Of a stretch of 64,000 nucleotides of DNA, positions 50,303-61,265 are shown piece after piece. The notes below the pieces were generated by a model. The model was not told the origin of the DNA, searched no databases, and was given only the letters and a program-made list of their open reading frames with translations. The position numbers were made by a program, and so were the translations under genes. The DNA comes from Stieleria bergensis. Its GTDB lineage: Bacteria > Planctomycetota > Planctomycetia > Pirellulales > Pirellulaceae. How positions within the stretch are numbered: position 1 is the first letter of the stretch; every line of letters begins with the position of its first letter. The stretch covers positions 5,416,816-5,480,815 of the forward strand of contig CP036272.1 in the NCBI GenBank assembly GCA_007745635.1, given 5' to 3'.

Positions 50303-53104
50303 ATGTTCGATCAACTCGCTTGTTTGCCCACTTGCTGTCTCCCCACATGCCGCTGGCTTTGTGGCGTCTTGTTTCTACTGGCGAGCTGCTTGCCAGTTTC
50401 TGCACAGTCGCTTTCCCAGAAGCTGAAGACCGAATCGGTTGAAACGCTTGCCAAGGACGCTCGAGAGAAAGGCAACGCCATCGTCGGTGCGATCTTGCTG
50501 ACGCGCAAAGACCTTGCCTGCACGCGCTGTCATGATTCGGGAGCCACGCAACCCATCGCTCCCAGCCTGCGACAGATGGCGGCGGACGAACCGGTCAGCG
50601 ACGTTCACCTGGTCGAATCGCTACTGCAACCATCGAAGGTCATCAAGAAAGGTTATGAATCGGTTCGTGTGCTGAACGTCGATGGGCAAGTCATCACAGG
50701 ACGGCCCCTGACGAACAACGATCAACGCTTGGTCTTGCAGGTCTTTGAACAAGACGTGCGCCAAATTGAATTGGCAAAGGATGACATTGAACAACTGACA
50801 ACGGCCAAGCAATCGCTGATGCCGGACAACTTGATCGATCAGCTTGCCAATCGCCAGCAGTTCCTGGACCTCACTCGCTACCTGATGGAACTGAAAGAGA
50901 ACAAGCCTGCCAGCAAACTCCACGCCCAGCCCGTTGGTGGAGAAACCATTCGCCCCGCGCTGCGTGGCGTTGCACTGCTAAGCGAACTGAACTGCACAGC
51001 GTGTCACAGCGGAAACCAAGAACTGGCATTGCCAGCCAAGACGGCACCTAACCTGCAACAATCAAGCAACGCGCTCCGTCCGGAATTTCTGTTGCGTTTC
51101 ATCGCTGATCCCGTCACGGTCAAACCTGGAACGACCATGCCAGATGTGATGGCACATTTGACGCCAGCCCAACGGCAGCAAGCTGCCACCGAACTGACTC
51201 ATTATGTGGTCTCGCTCAGCGACCAGTCGTTATCAGATCAGCCTTTGGATGCTCAGGCCAGTGATCGCGGCAAGGAGCTGTTTCATTCCGTTGGCTGCGT
51301 GTCCTGCCACTCTCCACTGGACGACACGCTGCAACCATTGCTGCCAGAGAGCTCCGTTCCGCTGGGGCCCACTGCAGACAAGTACCATCGCGATGGGCTG
51401 AGAGCCTTTCTGGAAAACCCGCTGGCGACAAGACCTGCCGGCAGAATGCCCAACATGAAACTCGACCACTGGGAAGCCAACGACTTGGCCAGTTACCTGG
51501 TCTCCAGCAAGCAAGCGACGGAACCGACCGCCCCGTTTGTGGTCGATGCCAAACTGGCTGAACGGGGACGCGAACGTTTTGTCGAACTGCGTTGCAATCA
51601 ATGCCACCAGTTGCAACAAGACGCGAAACCAGACGCGTCCCTGGCGATTGCAGAGTTACGTGTGCAACAAGGTTGTCTAAGCAAGAGCTCCACCACCTCG
51701 CCACGTTTTGATTTAACAGATCTGCAACGTGAACAACTGCAAGTCGCCGTTCGCTCTGGCGGCAAGGTTGCCGATCCTATCGATCATCTCAATCTTCAAC
51801 TGACCGCCTTTCGCTGTGTCAACTGTCACCAGCGAGATCAACTTGGCGGCGTCAGCGAAGCACGCAATCCGTACTTCAAGACCGGCGATCCCAACCTGGG
51901 ACCACAAGGCCGAATCCCTCCGCCACTGACCAACGCAGGCAGCAAGCTGAAGCCGCAGTGGATGCGACAAGTCCTTGTCAGCGGCCGTGCCATCCGCCCC
52001 TATGTGTTGACCCGAATGCCTCAGTTCGGCACCGATAACGTCGGGCACTTGGTCGAAGCCTTCCAGGAACTTGATCCACCGATTGAACCGCCACAGGTCA
52101 CATTCGACGACCAAAAAGAGATCCGTAAAGTCGGTGGAGAACTCGTCGGCAGTCAGGGTTTGAATTGCATCGCCTGCCATTCGTTTCAGCTAAAAAAGGC
52201 AGCCAACATGTCTGCCGTCGATCTAACCGAAATGGCCGAGCGATTGCATAAAGGCTGGTTCGATCAATACATGCGTCAACCACAGACGTTCAATCCCAAC
52301 ACCATCATGCCTTCGTTCTGGCCCGGTGGCCGAGCGATGCGGGAAGACTACGTCGACGGAAACACCGACCTTCAGATCGAGGCGATGTGGCAGTACTTGC
52401 TCGACGGCCGGCAAGCTCGTACGCCTCGCGGATTGATCACCGAACCGATTGAGTTACTCGCCAATGACGAAGCCGTCATACTAAGACGCTCTTACCCAGG
52501 AATTGGAAAACGAGGCATTGGAGTAGGATACCCCAGCCAAGTCAATTTATCCTACGACGCCGAACAGATGCGTCTGGCTTCCATCTGGCAAGGCAAGTTC
52601 GCCGATCCCGGCGGAGTCTGGCGTAGCCAAGGGCATGGGCGCGTCCGCCCGTTAGGCGAACGTCCGATTCAGTTCATGCCGGGCCCCGACCTAGACAGCG
52701 CCGACCAGCCCTGGGCCGTTGACGATGGCCGACCACCAAACCATCAATTCCGAGGCTATTCACTGGACGAAAAACAGCGTCCCCGTTTGCAATACCAATT
52801 CGGTGACCTGCAGGTCGAAGACTACTTTGTCGATGCCAAAGCCAACGACGGGCAACGCGGTGTTTTGCGCCGCACCATCGTCATTGACGCCAAGCAAGCC
52901 CAACCGGGGCTGGTGTTCCGAGCGGCCAACGGCCAGGAAATCAAACAAGTCGCCGACAACGTCTTCCTGATTGACTCCGCACTACGGGTCACCATCGTGG
53001 ACGGCAAGGCAGTGGTTGCTAACGACAACGAAACACAGCGTCTGCAACTCCCCTTGAACCTCAAACCGGGACGCAGCACGATCACACTGGAATACAGTTG
53101 GTAA
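50303..53104 (+). CDS. Hexaheme c-type cytochrome (TIGR02603-like heme-binding)
   Basis: A 933-residue exported protein starting MFDQLACLPTCC with a hydrophobic signal (GVLFLLASCLPVSAQ). Six CxxCH heme sites are visible in order: CTRCH, CTACH, CVSCH, CNQCH, CVNCH and CIACH. The first domain has the TIGR02603-like pattern GYESVRVLNVDGQVITGRP and SLMPDNLIDQLANRQQFLDL. The C-terminal ~300 residues are beta-rich without heme motifs. Probably a periplasmic electron carrier for sugar oxidation together with the next gene, a beta-propeller protein on the same strand 79 bases downstream. The start at 50303 is chosen because it opens the signal peptide. Confidence 0.9.
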   Translation: MFDQLACLPTCCLPTCRWLCGVLFLLASCLPVSAQSLSQKLKTESVETLAKDAREKGNAIVGAILLTRKDLACTRCHDSGATQPIAPSLRQMAADEPVSDVHLVESLLQPSKVIKKGYESVRVLNVDGQVITGRPLTNNDQRLVLQVFEQDVRQIELAKDDIEQLTTAKQSLMPDNLIDQLANRQQFLDLTRYLMELKENKPASKLHAQPVGGETIRPALRGVALLSELNCTACHSGNQELALPAKTAPNLQQSSNALRPEFLLRFIADPVTVKPGTTMPDVMAHLTPAQRQQAATELTHYVVSLSDQSLSDQPLDAQASDRGKELFHSVGCVSCHSPLDDTLQPLLPESSVPLGPTADKYHRDGLRAFLENPLATRPAGRMPNMKLDHWEANDLASYLVSSKQATEPTAPFVVDAKLAERGRERFVELRCNQCHQLQQDAKPDASLAIAELRVQQGCLSKSSTTSPRFDLTDLQREQLQVAVRSGGKVADPIDHLNLQLTAFRCVNCHQRDQLGGVSEARNPYFKTGDPNLGPQGRIPPPLTNAGSKLKPQWMRQVLVSGRAIRPYVLTRMPQFGTDNVGHLVEAFQELDPPIEPPQVTFDDQKEIRKVGGELVGSQGLNCIACHSFQLKKAANMSAVDLTEMAERLHKGWFDQYMRQPQTFNPNTIMPSFWPGGRAMREDYVDGNTDLQIEAMWQYLLDGRQARTPRGLITEPIELLANDEAVILRRSYPGIGKRGIGVGYPSQVNLSYDAEQMRLASIWQGKFADPGGVWRSQGHGRVRPLGERPIQFMPGPDLDSADQPWAVDDGRPPNHQFRGYSLDEKQRPRLQYQFGDLQVEDYFVDAKANDGQRGVLRRTIVIDAKQAQPGLVFRAANGQEIKQVADNVFLIDSALRVTIVDGKAVVANDNETQRLQLPLNLKPGRSTITLEYSW

Positions 53105-53183
53105 CCTGCGTCCTGCCTCCTGATCTTAATCACCTCCATTAACGTCACTGATCTCTGCCCTGAACAGCCGTTTGCAATCGGCA

Positions 53184-54698
53184 ATGAATATGAATCGGAA
53201 ACTGATCACTGCTTTGGTCACTTTGGCTTTTTTGCTCACGACCGCTCCCACCACGCTTGCCGAAACCCTGGGCGAGTACTGGGGGACTGCCGAAGAGGAA
53301 TCCAAGTACTATCGGATCGTCGAAATCCCCTTCCCAAGTGAAATGGCATTGGAAGCTGGCTGCTTTGAAGTCATGCCAGACAATCGCCTGGCGATCGGAA
53401 CGCGGCGGGGTGAGATCTATCTGGTCGACGGAGCCTTTGACAAAAACCCACGCACAACGTTTTCACGCTACGCATCGGGACTGGATGAAGTGATGGGGAT
53501 GTCGTTCCGAGACGGCGCGTTCTACATCACTCAGCAAACCGAAGTGACCAAGATCACCGACACCAACGGGGACGGCCGCGCGGACCAGTTTCGCACGCTC
53601 AGCGACATTTGGGGCTTTCGCAATTATCACGAGTTTGCCTTCGGATCCAAGCTCGACCCCGAAGGCAACATTTGGGTCGCGCTCTGCCTGTCAGAAAGCT
53701 ACAACTCCAAGGTCCCCTTTCGCGGCTGGTGTGTCAAAGTCACCCAAGACGGCAAGACGATTCCCGTGTGCAGCGGCATCCGCAGTCCTTGCGGCATTGG
53801 CCCCAATGAACACGGCGTGATGTTTTATGCCGAAAGCCAAGGTCCTTGGAACGGATCCTGCTCGCTGAAGGTCTTGCAGCCCGGTGGATTCATGGGCCAT
53901 CCAGTCAGCTTCAACTGGTATCCGCTGGCCAAGGAGATGGGCGTCGAAACCATGCAGCAGGCTCCGCAAGTCCCACAGACTCGCTCACGTTTAGAAGTCG
54001 AACGCAAACGAGTCAAAGAGCTGGTTCCCTACGCGGTTGTTTTCCCCTATCGCAAAATGGGACGCTCGATTTCTGGCTTCACCGTTGATCGCACAGGTGG
54101 CAAATTTGGTCCCTTTGAAAACCAAATGTTCATTGGCGATTTTAGCTTAAGCGTCGTCATGCGAGCGACCACCGAAAAAGTCAACGGCGTTTGGCAGGGT
54201 GCCTGCTATCCGTTCCGTGAAGGCCTGGCGACCGGACTGCTGGCCTGTGAATTCTCACCGAACGGTGACTTGATCGTCGGCGGGACCAATCGTGGCTGGC
54301 CGGTGCGTGGTCCGCGACCGTACGCCTTGCAACGCTTGGACTGGACCGGCAAAGTCCCGTTTGAAATCAAAGAAGTCAACGCCAAGCCAGACGGCTTCTT
54401 GCTAACCTTTACCAAGCCCGTCGATCCCAAAACCGCTGGTGATCCCAGCAGTTATTCGATGAGCACCTTCACTCACATCTACCAGCAAGGCTACGGCAGT
54501 CCCGAAGTGGATCAAACCAATCCCACGGTAACCAAGGCCGAAGTCTCCAAGGACGGCATGCAAGTCCAGCTTAAAGTCAATGGATTGGTCCAAGGGCATG
54601 TCCATGAATTCGATTGCTCTGGTGTGCGAAGCAACGTAGACCAGCCACTGCTGCACGTGAACGCTTATTACACCCTGAACGAAATCCCCAAGCACTGA
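53184..54698 (+). CDS. Exported beta-propeller protein (PQQ-dependent sugar dehydrogenase-like)
   Basis: A 504-residue protein with a signal peptide (NMNRKLITALVTLAFLLTTAPTTLAE). The repeated blades include GCFEVMPDNRLAIGTRRGEIYLV, GLDEVMGMSFRDGAFYITQQTEVTKITDTNGDGRAD and LDPEGNIWVALC, matching the planctomycete propeller domain (DUF7133-like) related to soluble sugar dehydrogenases. Whether it binds PQQ is not evident. Partnership with the hexaheme cytochrome upstream is suggested by adjacency. The ATG at 53184 follows a poor TTG at 53172. The C-terminal ~130 residues look like an Fn3/Ig-type domain (FTKPVDPKTAGDPSSYSM). Confidence 0.85.
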   Translation: MNMNRKLITALVTLAFLLTTAPTTLAETLGEYWGTAEEESKYYRIVEIPFPSEMALEAGCFEVMPDNRLAIGTRRGEIYLVDGAFDKNPRTTFSRYASGLDEVMGMSFRDGAFYITQQTEVTKITDTNGDGRADQFRTLSDIWGFRNYHEFAFGSKLDPEGNIWVALCLSESYNSKVPFRGWCVKVTQDGKTIPVCSGIRSPCGIGPNEHGVMFYAESQGPWNGSCSLKVLQPGGFMGHPVSFNWYPLAKEMGVETMQQAPQVPQTRSRLEVERKRVKELVPYAVVFPYRKMGRSISGFTVDRTGGKFGPFENQMFIGDFSLSVVMRATTEKVNGVWQGACYPFREGLATGLLACEFSPNGDLIVGGTNRGWPVRGPRPYALQRLDWTGKVPFEIKEVNAKPDGFLLTFTKPVDPKTAGDPSSYSMSTFTHIYQQGYGSPEVDQTNPTVTKAEVSKDGMQVQLKVNGLVQGHVHEFDCSGVRSNVDQPLLHVNAYYTLNEIPKH

Positions 54699-54743
54699 TT
54701 GACTGACAGCAACGCACTGATTGACTGACAGCAACGCACTGAT
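54692..54743. repeat. 22-bp tandem repeat overlapping a stop codon
   Basis: Two perfect copies of a 22-bp unit (gcactgattgactgacagcaac) plus 8 bases of a third. The TGA stop of the beta-propeller gene (54696-54698) is in the first copy. Confidence 0.93.
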
Positions 54744-54855
54744 CGATTCAGCAAACTCCCGCTAAACGACTTGCCTGAACACATTCAGCACAACGCATCC
54801 TATCGACCTGTACCGAATCGAATTGAACAGAATCCAACTGCACCGAGACGTCATC

Positions 54856-56238
54856 ATGAACTTGCGATGGATTGATTTCCTGGCCTGCCTGAGCTTTGCG
54901 ATTGCCTTGTTTGGCCACACAGCGCCAACGCAGGCGGCGCCGCCGAACATCATCGTCATCATGGCCGACGATCTGGGCTGGCGTGATTTGCACTGCTACG
55001 GCAACCAAGCCATTGACACGCCTTGCTTGGATCAATTTGCTGGCGAAGGGATGCGATTCACCGATGCCTACGCTGCTTCGCCGGTTTGTTCTCCGACACG
55101 GTCCGCGATGATGACCGGCATGGCGCCAGCTCGGCTGCGAATCACCAACCATGCCCCCGGTCATCCCGACGGATACTCCTTAGAAAACTCAGACCTGCAG
55201 GAAGCCCAATCCGTCCGGCATTTGACGCTTGACTACACCACGATTGCCGAACGCTTAAAAACCGCTGGCTACGACACCGCACACCTTGGCAAGTGGCACT
55301 TGTCGTACGTTGCTCGCAACAACCAATCGGGAATCAAGGAAGCGGACCTGCGGCCCCAGCACCAAGGCTTTGACATCAACATTGGTGGCACAGGCCGTGG
55401 CGGACCGCCAACCTATTTTTCTCCGTATCGAAACGACGCATTGACCGACGGTCCCGAAGGCGAATACTTGCCGGAACGCTTGGCCGATGAAGCAATCCAA
55501 TACGTGCAAGCTCACAAGGACAAGCCGTTCTTCCTGAGCTGGTGGCCGTTCTCGGTGCACTATCCTCTGGAAGCCCCAAACAAACTGATTGAAAAGTATC
55601 GCCAGCGCAAAGCAATCAACGACCCAGCCTATGCCGCGATGATTGAAGGCATGGACACCGCGATTGGACGCTTTCTGACAGCACTGGACGAGTCTGGTCT
55701 GCGCGACAATACCCTGGTGATTTTCAAGTCCGACAACGGTGGCTACAACGGCAACAATCGACCATTGCGTGGCTTCAAAGGCATGATGTTCGAAGGCGGC
55801 ATCCGCATTCCCTGGATGGTTCGTTGGCCCGGCGTGATTGAGCCCGGCACGACATGCCGCCAGCCAATCATCAGCACAGATTGCTTCCCAACACTCTTGG
55901 AAGTCGCCGGTCTGAAACAGCAGCCGGACGCGATCTGCGACGGTCTGAGCTTGCTGCCGCTGTGGAAACAAACCGATGGATTTGAACGTGACGCGATCCA
56001 TTTCCATTACCCAAACTACGCTTTTCACAAACGCAATCGCTTGGCCAGCGCCATCCGTTCCGGTGACTTTAAACTGATCCGCCGTTACGACGATGACTCA
56101 CTGGAACTGTATGATCTCAAGAACGACATCGGCGAACGCAAGAACCTCGCCAGCAGTCAGCCCCAGCTGGCCAAAGAGCTCAATGAGCGACTCGGCAAGT
56201 GGCTTGTTGATGTCGACGCGGCCTTGCCGCAACGCTAG
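54856..56238 (+). CDS. Secreted sulfatase (type I)
   Basis: A 460-residue sulfatase. The signal peptide covers about residues 1-27. Metal-binding Asp38-Asp39 lie in IMADDLGWRD. Cys78 in CSPTRSAMMTG is the formylglycine precursor, in the more common C-x-P-x-R form. GKWHLSY and FKSDNGG are also present. It starts MNLRWIDFLACLSF at 54856; an earlier in-frame ATG at 54823 adds 11 residues with no signal character. It is followed after 139 bases by an S9 peptidase on the same strand, and preceded by the cytochrome/propeller pair, so this 8-kb plus-strand block may be one functional unit for polysaccharide breakdown. Confidence 0.95.
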   Translation: MNLRWIDFLACLSFAIALFGHTAPTQAAPPNIIVIMADDLGWRDLHCYGNQAIDTPCLDQFAGEGMRFTDAYAASPVCSPTRSAMMTGMAPARLRITNHAPGHPDGYSLENSDLQEAQSVRHLTLDYTTIAERLKTAGYDTAHLGKWHLSYVARNNQSGIKEADLRPQHQGFDINIGGTGRGGPPTYFSPYRNDALTDGPEGEYLPERLADEAIQYVQAHKDKPFFLSWWPFSVHYPLEAPNKLIEKYRQRKAINDPAYAAMIEGMDTAIGRFLTALDESGLRDNTLVIFKSDNGGYNGNNRPLRGFKGMMFEGGIRIPWMVRWPGVIEPGTTCRQPIISTDCFPTLLEVAGLKQQPDAICDGLSLLPLWKQTDGFERDAIHFHYPNYAFHKRNRLASAIRSGDFKLIRRYDDDSLELYDLKNDIGERKNLASSQPQLAKELNERLGKWLVDVDAALPQR

Positions 56239-56377
56239 CTCTGGTGTTCATAGATGCACTCGATCGCGGCGAACCCATCACCGCAGAGACAATTCCCGGC
56301 CCTGAACACCACTGATTCACTTCACTGCGTCTCAACTTTCCTGCCCAGCATCATTCCCAGCCTTTTGAACTTCCACC

Positions 56378-58447
56378 ATGACGCCCTTGATCAAACAATC
56401 TGCCGCTGCGTTACTGTGCCTGCTCGCGATGCTTCCCGCTGCAACATCGCTGGCAGAAGATAACTGGAACGAAATCGCCCATCCGCGATTGAAAGCAATT
56501 TATGAACAGGGCGCCTTTCGTGCCAAAGGCTTCTCGGGTAACTGGTCAGCCGATGGCAAGGCCTACATCACCCAAGTTCGCGATCCACAAACCAATCGCA
56601 ATCGTCGCGTTCATCTTGAGATCGAAACCGGCGAACCCGTGACGGCAGACAAAGCTGCCGCTGCTACGAAACCACCAGAGCCTTATCGATTGCAAGTGCG
56701 CCGCGACCGAGTCATTGTCCAACACAAGACGTCCAATGAAGAAGCCTCTGTGATCAAGCGTCCCGAAGGCCGCGACGTGAACTACTACGGCTTTCGCTGG
56801 AATGCGGACGGAACACGAGCCTTGCTAATCGCCTCCGATCAAACCGACGTGAAAACACGTGCGATGTTGCGCCCCACGGACCCTAGCTACCCGGCGGTTC
56901 AGAATCGTCGTTTTGCCAGAGTCGGCGGCACGATTGCCACGCTCCGCGTCGGCGTTGTCGATGCTGAACAAGCAATCAAAAACAAGGGTGACGACAGCGT
57001 GCAGTGGTTGCCACTAGAGGAATTGAAACAGGACGACACACAGGGGTTTTATCTTGGACAAACCGAATGGGTCGGCAAAGATGAAGTGCTGATCGAATGG
57101 CTCAGTCGATTTCGCGACCACCGTGTCTTCCTGCTCTACAATGCCCGCACAGGTCAAAGCCAAACTCTGTTTGAAGAAACCGACAAAGCCTGGGCCGTCA
57201 GTAGCCCGGCGAAGAACATGGGACTGATCTGGGTTGGTGATGCAGGGCAATTCATTGTCATCACGGAACGAGATGGCTGGCGACACGCCTACCTTTGCTC
57301 ACGCTCCGACGACCAACAGACCCTCCTGACCCCCGGTGACTTTGACATCATTGATCGTGGCCCAGTGGATGTCGAGGGTGGTTGGTTTTACTTCTATGCA
57401 TCGCCTGACGACGGCACGCAGCGCTACCTGTTTCGCGTCCCGCTTGATGGATCGGGAACGCTGCAACAACTGTCACCCAAACAGCAGTCCGGTTGGCATG
57501 ACTATCAGTTCGCGCCGGATTTCAAGCATGCGTTCCATACGTATTCAACATTGGATACACCACCGGTCACGTCGCTGGTCGAACTGCCAAGCCATCGTCA
57601 GATTCGCGTGCTGGAAGACAATCGCGAGCTAAGCGAAAAAATCAAATCCATGGGAACGCCTCCCACCGAGTTCATCAAACTGAAGCTTAGCGACGAAGTC
57701 ACTGCGGACGCTTGGATGATGAAGCCCAAGGACTTTGACCCAAGTAAAAAGTACCCCGTCTTTGTTTACGTGTATGGCGAGCCTCACGGCCAAACGGTGA
57801 TGAACAAATGGGGCGCGGTCCACACACAGTTCCATCAACTGGTTGCGGAACTTGGCTATCTAGTGGTCTCGATCGACAACCGTGGCACTCCGGCACCGAA
57901 AGGCGCAGCCTGGCGTCGCTCGATCTTCGGCTGCCTTGGCGCCCTTTCGACTCAGGAGCAGGCTGCCGCGATCAAAGAACTGGGCAGAACACGTCCATAC
58001 GCCGACCTTTCACGTGTCGGCATCTGGGGCTGGAGTGGCGGGGGCTCGAACACATTAAACGCCTTGTTCCGAAAGCCCGATGTTTATCATGTTGGCATCG
58101 CCGTCGTGCCCAAGCCTCAACCGCACCTGTACAACGCTTGGTTCCAAGAGATCTATATGCGGACACGCGAAGTCAATCCAGAGGGCTACAAGCGCGCCGC
58201 GCCGATCAATTTCGCCGAGGGCCTGCAAGGCAAACTACTGATCGTGACCGGTTCGGGGGAAACCAACACACACATCCAAATCATCGAAGGCTTGGTCGAT
58301 CGACTGATTGAGATGGGCAAACCATTCGACTACATGGTGTACCCCAACCGTGACCACGGCCTAAGTGAAGGTCCGGGTTCTCGCGTGCATGTTCGCATGC
58401 TGATCATCCGCTACCTGAAAGAGAACTTACCCAGCGGCGGCGTCTAA
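56378..58447 (+). CDS. S9 prolyl oligopeptidase-family protein, catalytic Asp replaced by Glu
   Basis: A 689-residue exported protein (signal about residues 1-26). It has an N-terminal DPPIV-type beta-propeller (FSADGKAYITQ-like blades, GFRWNADGTRALL) and a C-terminal alpha/beta hydrolase. The nucleophile is Ser553 in GIWGWSGGGSN and the catalytic His is His660 in YPNRDHGLS. At the catalytic Asp position (DPPIV HGTADDNVH) the sequence is TGSGETNTH, so Glu628 replaces Asp. Ser and His are normal, so it may still be active with altered kinetics, or be a binding protein. Alignments to DPPIV are by eye. Likely cuts proline-containing peptides in the periplasm. Confidence 0.88.
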   Translation: MTPLIKQSAAALLCLLAMLPAATSLAEDNWNEIAHPRLKAIYEQGAFRAKGFSGNWSADGKAYITQVRDPQTNRNRRVHLEIETGEPVTADKAAAATKPPEPYRLQVRRDRVIVQHKTSNEEASVIKRPEGRDVNYYGFRWNADGTRALLIASDQTDVKTRAMLRPTDPSYPAVQNRRFARVGGTIATLRVGVVDAEQAIKNKGDDSVQWLPLEELKQDDTQGFYLGQTEWVGKDEVLIEWLSRFRDHRVFLLYNARTGQSQTLFEETDKAWAVSSPAKNMGLIWVGDAGQFIVITERDGWRHAYLCSRSDDQQTLLTPGDFDIIDRGPVDVEGGWFYFYASPDDGTQRYLFRVPLDGSGTLQQLSPKQQSGWHDYQFAPDFKHAFHTYSTLDTPPVTSLVELPSHRQIRVLEDNRELSEKIKSMGTPPTEFIKLKLSDEVTADAWMMKPKDFDPSKKYPVFVYVYGEPHGQTVMNKWGAVHTQFHQLVAELGYLVVSIDNRGTPAPKGAAWRRSIFGCLGALSTQEQAAAIKELGRTRPYADLSRVGIWGWSGGGSNTLNALFRKPDVYHVGIAVVPKPQPHLYNAWFQEIYMRTREVNPEGYKRAAPINFAEGLQGKLLIVTGSGETNTHIQIIEGLVDRLIEMGKPFDYMVYPNRDHGLSEGPGSRVHVRMLIIRYLKENLPSGGV

Positions 58448-58460
58448 GCATTGTCACCAA

Positions 58461-58519
58461 ACCGTGGCGAACGCCAAACCGCTGATGGCGCGTTGACTGA
58501 ACCCTCCCGCTGGCGGGAG
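58461..58519. repeat. Composite intergenic repeat with REP-like palindrome, left of IS110
   Basis: accgtggcgaacgccaaa (58461-58478) is followed by a REP-like palindrome CTCCCGCTGGCGGGAG at 58504-58519, preceded by cgttgactgaac (58491-58502). The 29-base block 58491-58519 is repeated with one mismatch at 59739-59767 on the other side of the IS110 element. Confidence 0.85.
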
Positions 58520-58534
58520 CGGCTGTGTTAGATG

Positions 58535-59738
<1,204 letters not shown>

Positions 59739-59810
59739 CGTTGACTGAACTCTCCCGCTGGCGGGAGAGTGTTGTTGAAAGAACCGTGGCGAACGGCTAA
59801 TGGCGGCAGT
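59739..59810. repeat. Composite intergenic repeat with REP-like palindrome, right of IS110
   Basis: The 29-base block (59739-59767) is repeated from the left flank, with the palindrome CTCCCGCTGGCGGGAG at 59752-59767. gtgttgttgaaagaaccg (59769-59786) repeats 59723-59740 at 46-base spacing with one change. It ends in accgtggcgaacggctaatgg, a member of the second dispersed family. Confidence 0.85.
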
Positions 59811-59814
59811 GCGG

Positions 59815-61257
59815 TTAAACCAGAATGTCTTTCACAACGTGTCCATGCACGTCGGTCAACCGATAGTCTCGCCCCTGGAATCGATGCGTTAGCTTTTCGT
59901 GATCGATGCCCATACAGTGCAACATGGTGGCATGGAAGTCATGCACATGCACGGGATTTTCCACGACGTTGTAACAGAAGTCATCGGTCTGACCGTAGCT
60001 GATCCCGGGCTTCACTCCACCCCCAGCCATCCAGATCGAAAAGCATCGCGGATGGTGATCACGACCAAATGTTTCGGGGCGACCTTGAGCGTACACGGTG
60101 CGTCCAAACTCACCTGCCCAGACCACCAGCGTGTCTTCCAACATGCCACGTTGCTTTAAGTCAGCGATCAAGGCGGCGGATCCTTGATCGGTTTCACGAC
60201 ACAGGTTCGGCAGGTACTTATTGACGTTGCTGTGATGATCCCAACCACGGTGGAAGACTTGAATGAAGCGGACGCCTCGTTCGGCCATTCGTCGAGCCAT
60301 TAAACAGTTCGCCGCATGGCTACCGGGTTGCTTTGCTTCGTCACCATAAAGCTCGAACGTGCTCTCGGGTTCATCCGAGAAGTCCGCCAACTCTGGAACC
60401 GAAGTCTGCATCCGATAAGCCATTTCATACTGAGCAATTCGGGCATTGATTTCCGGATCACCCGTCTGTTGGAATCGCAACTGATTCAGTTTTTCCAAAC
60501 GATCCAGCATCCCCCGACGCGCTGCGGCGTCTCGGTTGGTCGGATCATTCAAATAGAGCACGGGATCGCCCTGACTGCGAAACTTGACACCTTGATATTG
60601 CGAGGGCAAAAATCCGCTCCCCCACAAACGATCGTAAAGTGGCTGAGCTTGATGGAAGGTGTTCTTGGTCAACAACACCACAAAGGCGGGAAGGTTCTCT
60701 GTTTCGCTGCCCAATCCATAACTGAGCCAAGCGCCAATGCTAGGACGCCCCGGTTGTTGGTGTCCCGATTGAAAGAAGGTAATTGCAGGGTCATGGTTAA
60801 TGGCTTCGGTGTGCATGGACTTGACCACGCAGATGTCATCCACAACCTTCGACAAATGCGGAAACAGATCACTCATCCAGGTTCCGGACTGACCGTGCTG
60901 TCTAAATGCCCAGGGCGACTTGACGACGGGAAACGTTTTCTGACCGGCCGTCATGCCTGTCAAACGCTGGCCGCCTCGCACGCTGTCGGGCAAATCCGTT
61001 AGATGAAGTTTCTCCAGCGACGGTTTGTAATCCAGCAAGTCAACCTGCGAAGGAGCCCCGGACTGCAGCAAGTAAATCACTCGCTTGGCCTTGGGCGCAA
61101 AGTTAGGAAACTTGCCCGCCACGGCAGGATTGGCGGGCTGATCGCCGGACAACAAGTTCGGATTCAGCAGCGAGGCCAAGGCCATGGTGCCAAGTCCCGT
61201 GCTGGAGCGACCAAAAAAGTGACGTCGCGTAATGTCTAGGTTCATGTCGTTCTTCAT
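59815..61257 (-). CDS. DUF1501 family exported protein (first copy)
   Basis: A 480-residue protein with a Tat-like signal (ITRRHFFGRSSTGLGTMALASLL). DUF1501, related to the sulfatase/alkaline phosphatase fold, is marked by RVIYLLQSGAPSQVDLLDYKPSLEKLH, AWLSYGLGSE, MARRMAERGVRFIQVFHRGWDHHSN, VVWAGEFGRTVYAQG, DHHPRCFSIWMAGGGVKPGISYGQTD and HDFHATMLHCMGIDHEKLTHRFQGRDYRLTD. The family lacks the formylglycine Cys; the enzymatic function is unknown. It starts 8 bases downstream of a second DUF1501 gene. The two copies share about the same motif order but are not very close, so this looks like an old duplication. Confidence 0.93.
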   Translation of the reverse strand: MKNDMNLDITRRHFFGRSSTGLGTMALASLLNPNLLSGDQPANPAVAGKFPNFAPKAKRVIYLLQSGAPSQVDLLDYKPSLEKLHLTDLPDSVRGGQRLTGMTAGQKTFPVVKSPWAFRQHGQSGTWMSDLFPHLSKVVDDICVVKSMHTEAINHDPAITFFQSGHQQPGRPSIGAWLSYGLGSETENLPAFVVLLTKNTFHQAQPLYDRLWGSGFLPSQYQGVKFRSQGDPVLYLNDPTNRDAAARRGMLDRLEKLNQLRFQQTGDPEINARIAQYEMAYRMQTSVPELADFSDEPESTFELYGDEAKQPGSHAANCLMARRMAERGVRFIQVFHRGWDHHSNVNKYLPNLCRETDQGSAALIADLKQRGMLEDTLVVWAGEFGRTVYAQGRPETFGRDHHPRCFSIWMAGGGVKPGISYGQTDDFCYNVVENPVHVHDFHATMLHCMGIDHEKLTHRFQGRDYRLTDVHGHVVKDILV

Positions 61258-61265
61258 AAGAGGGT

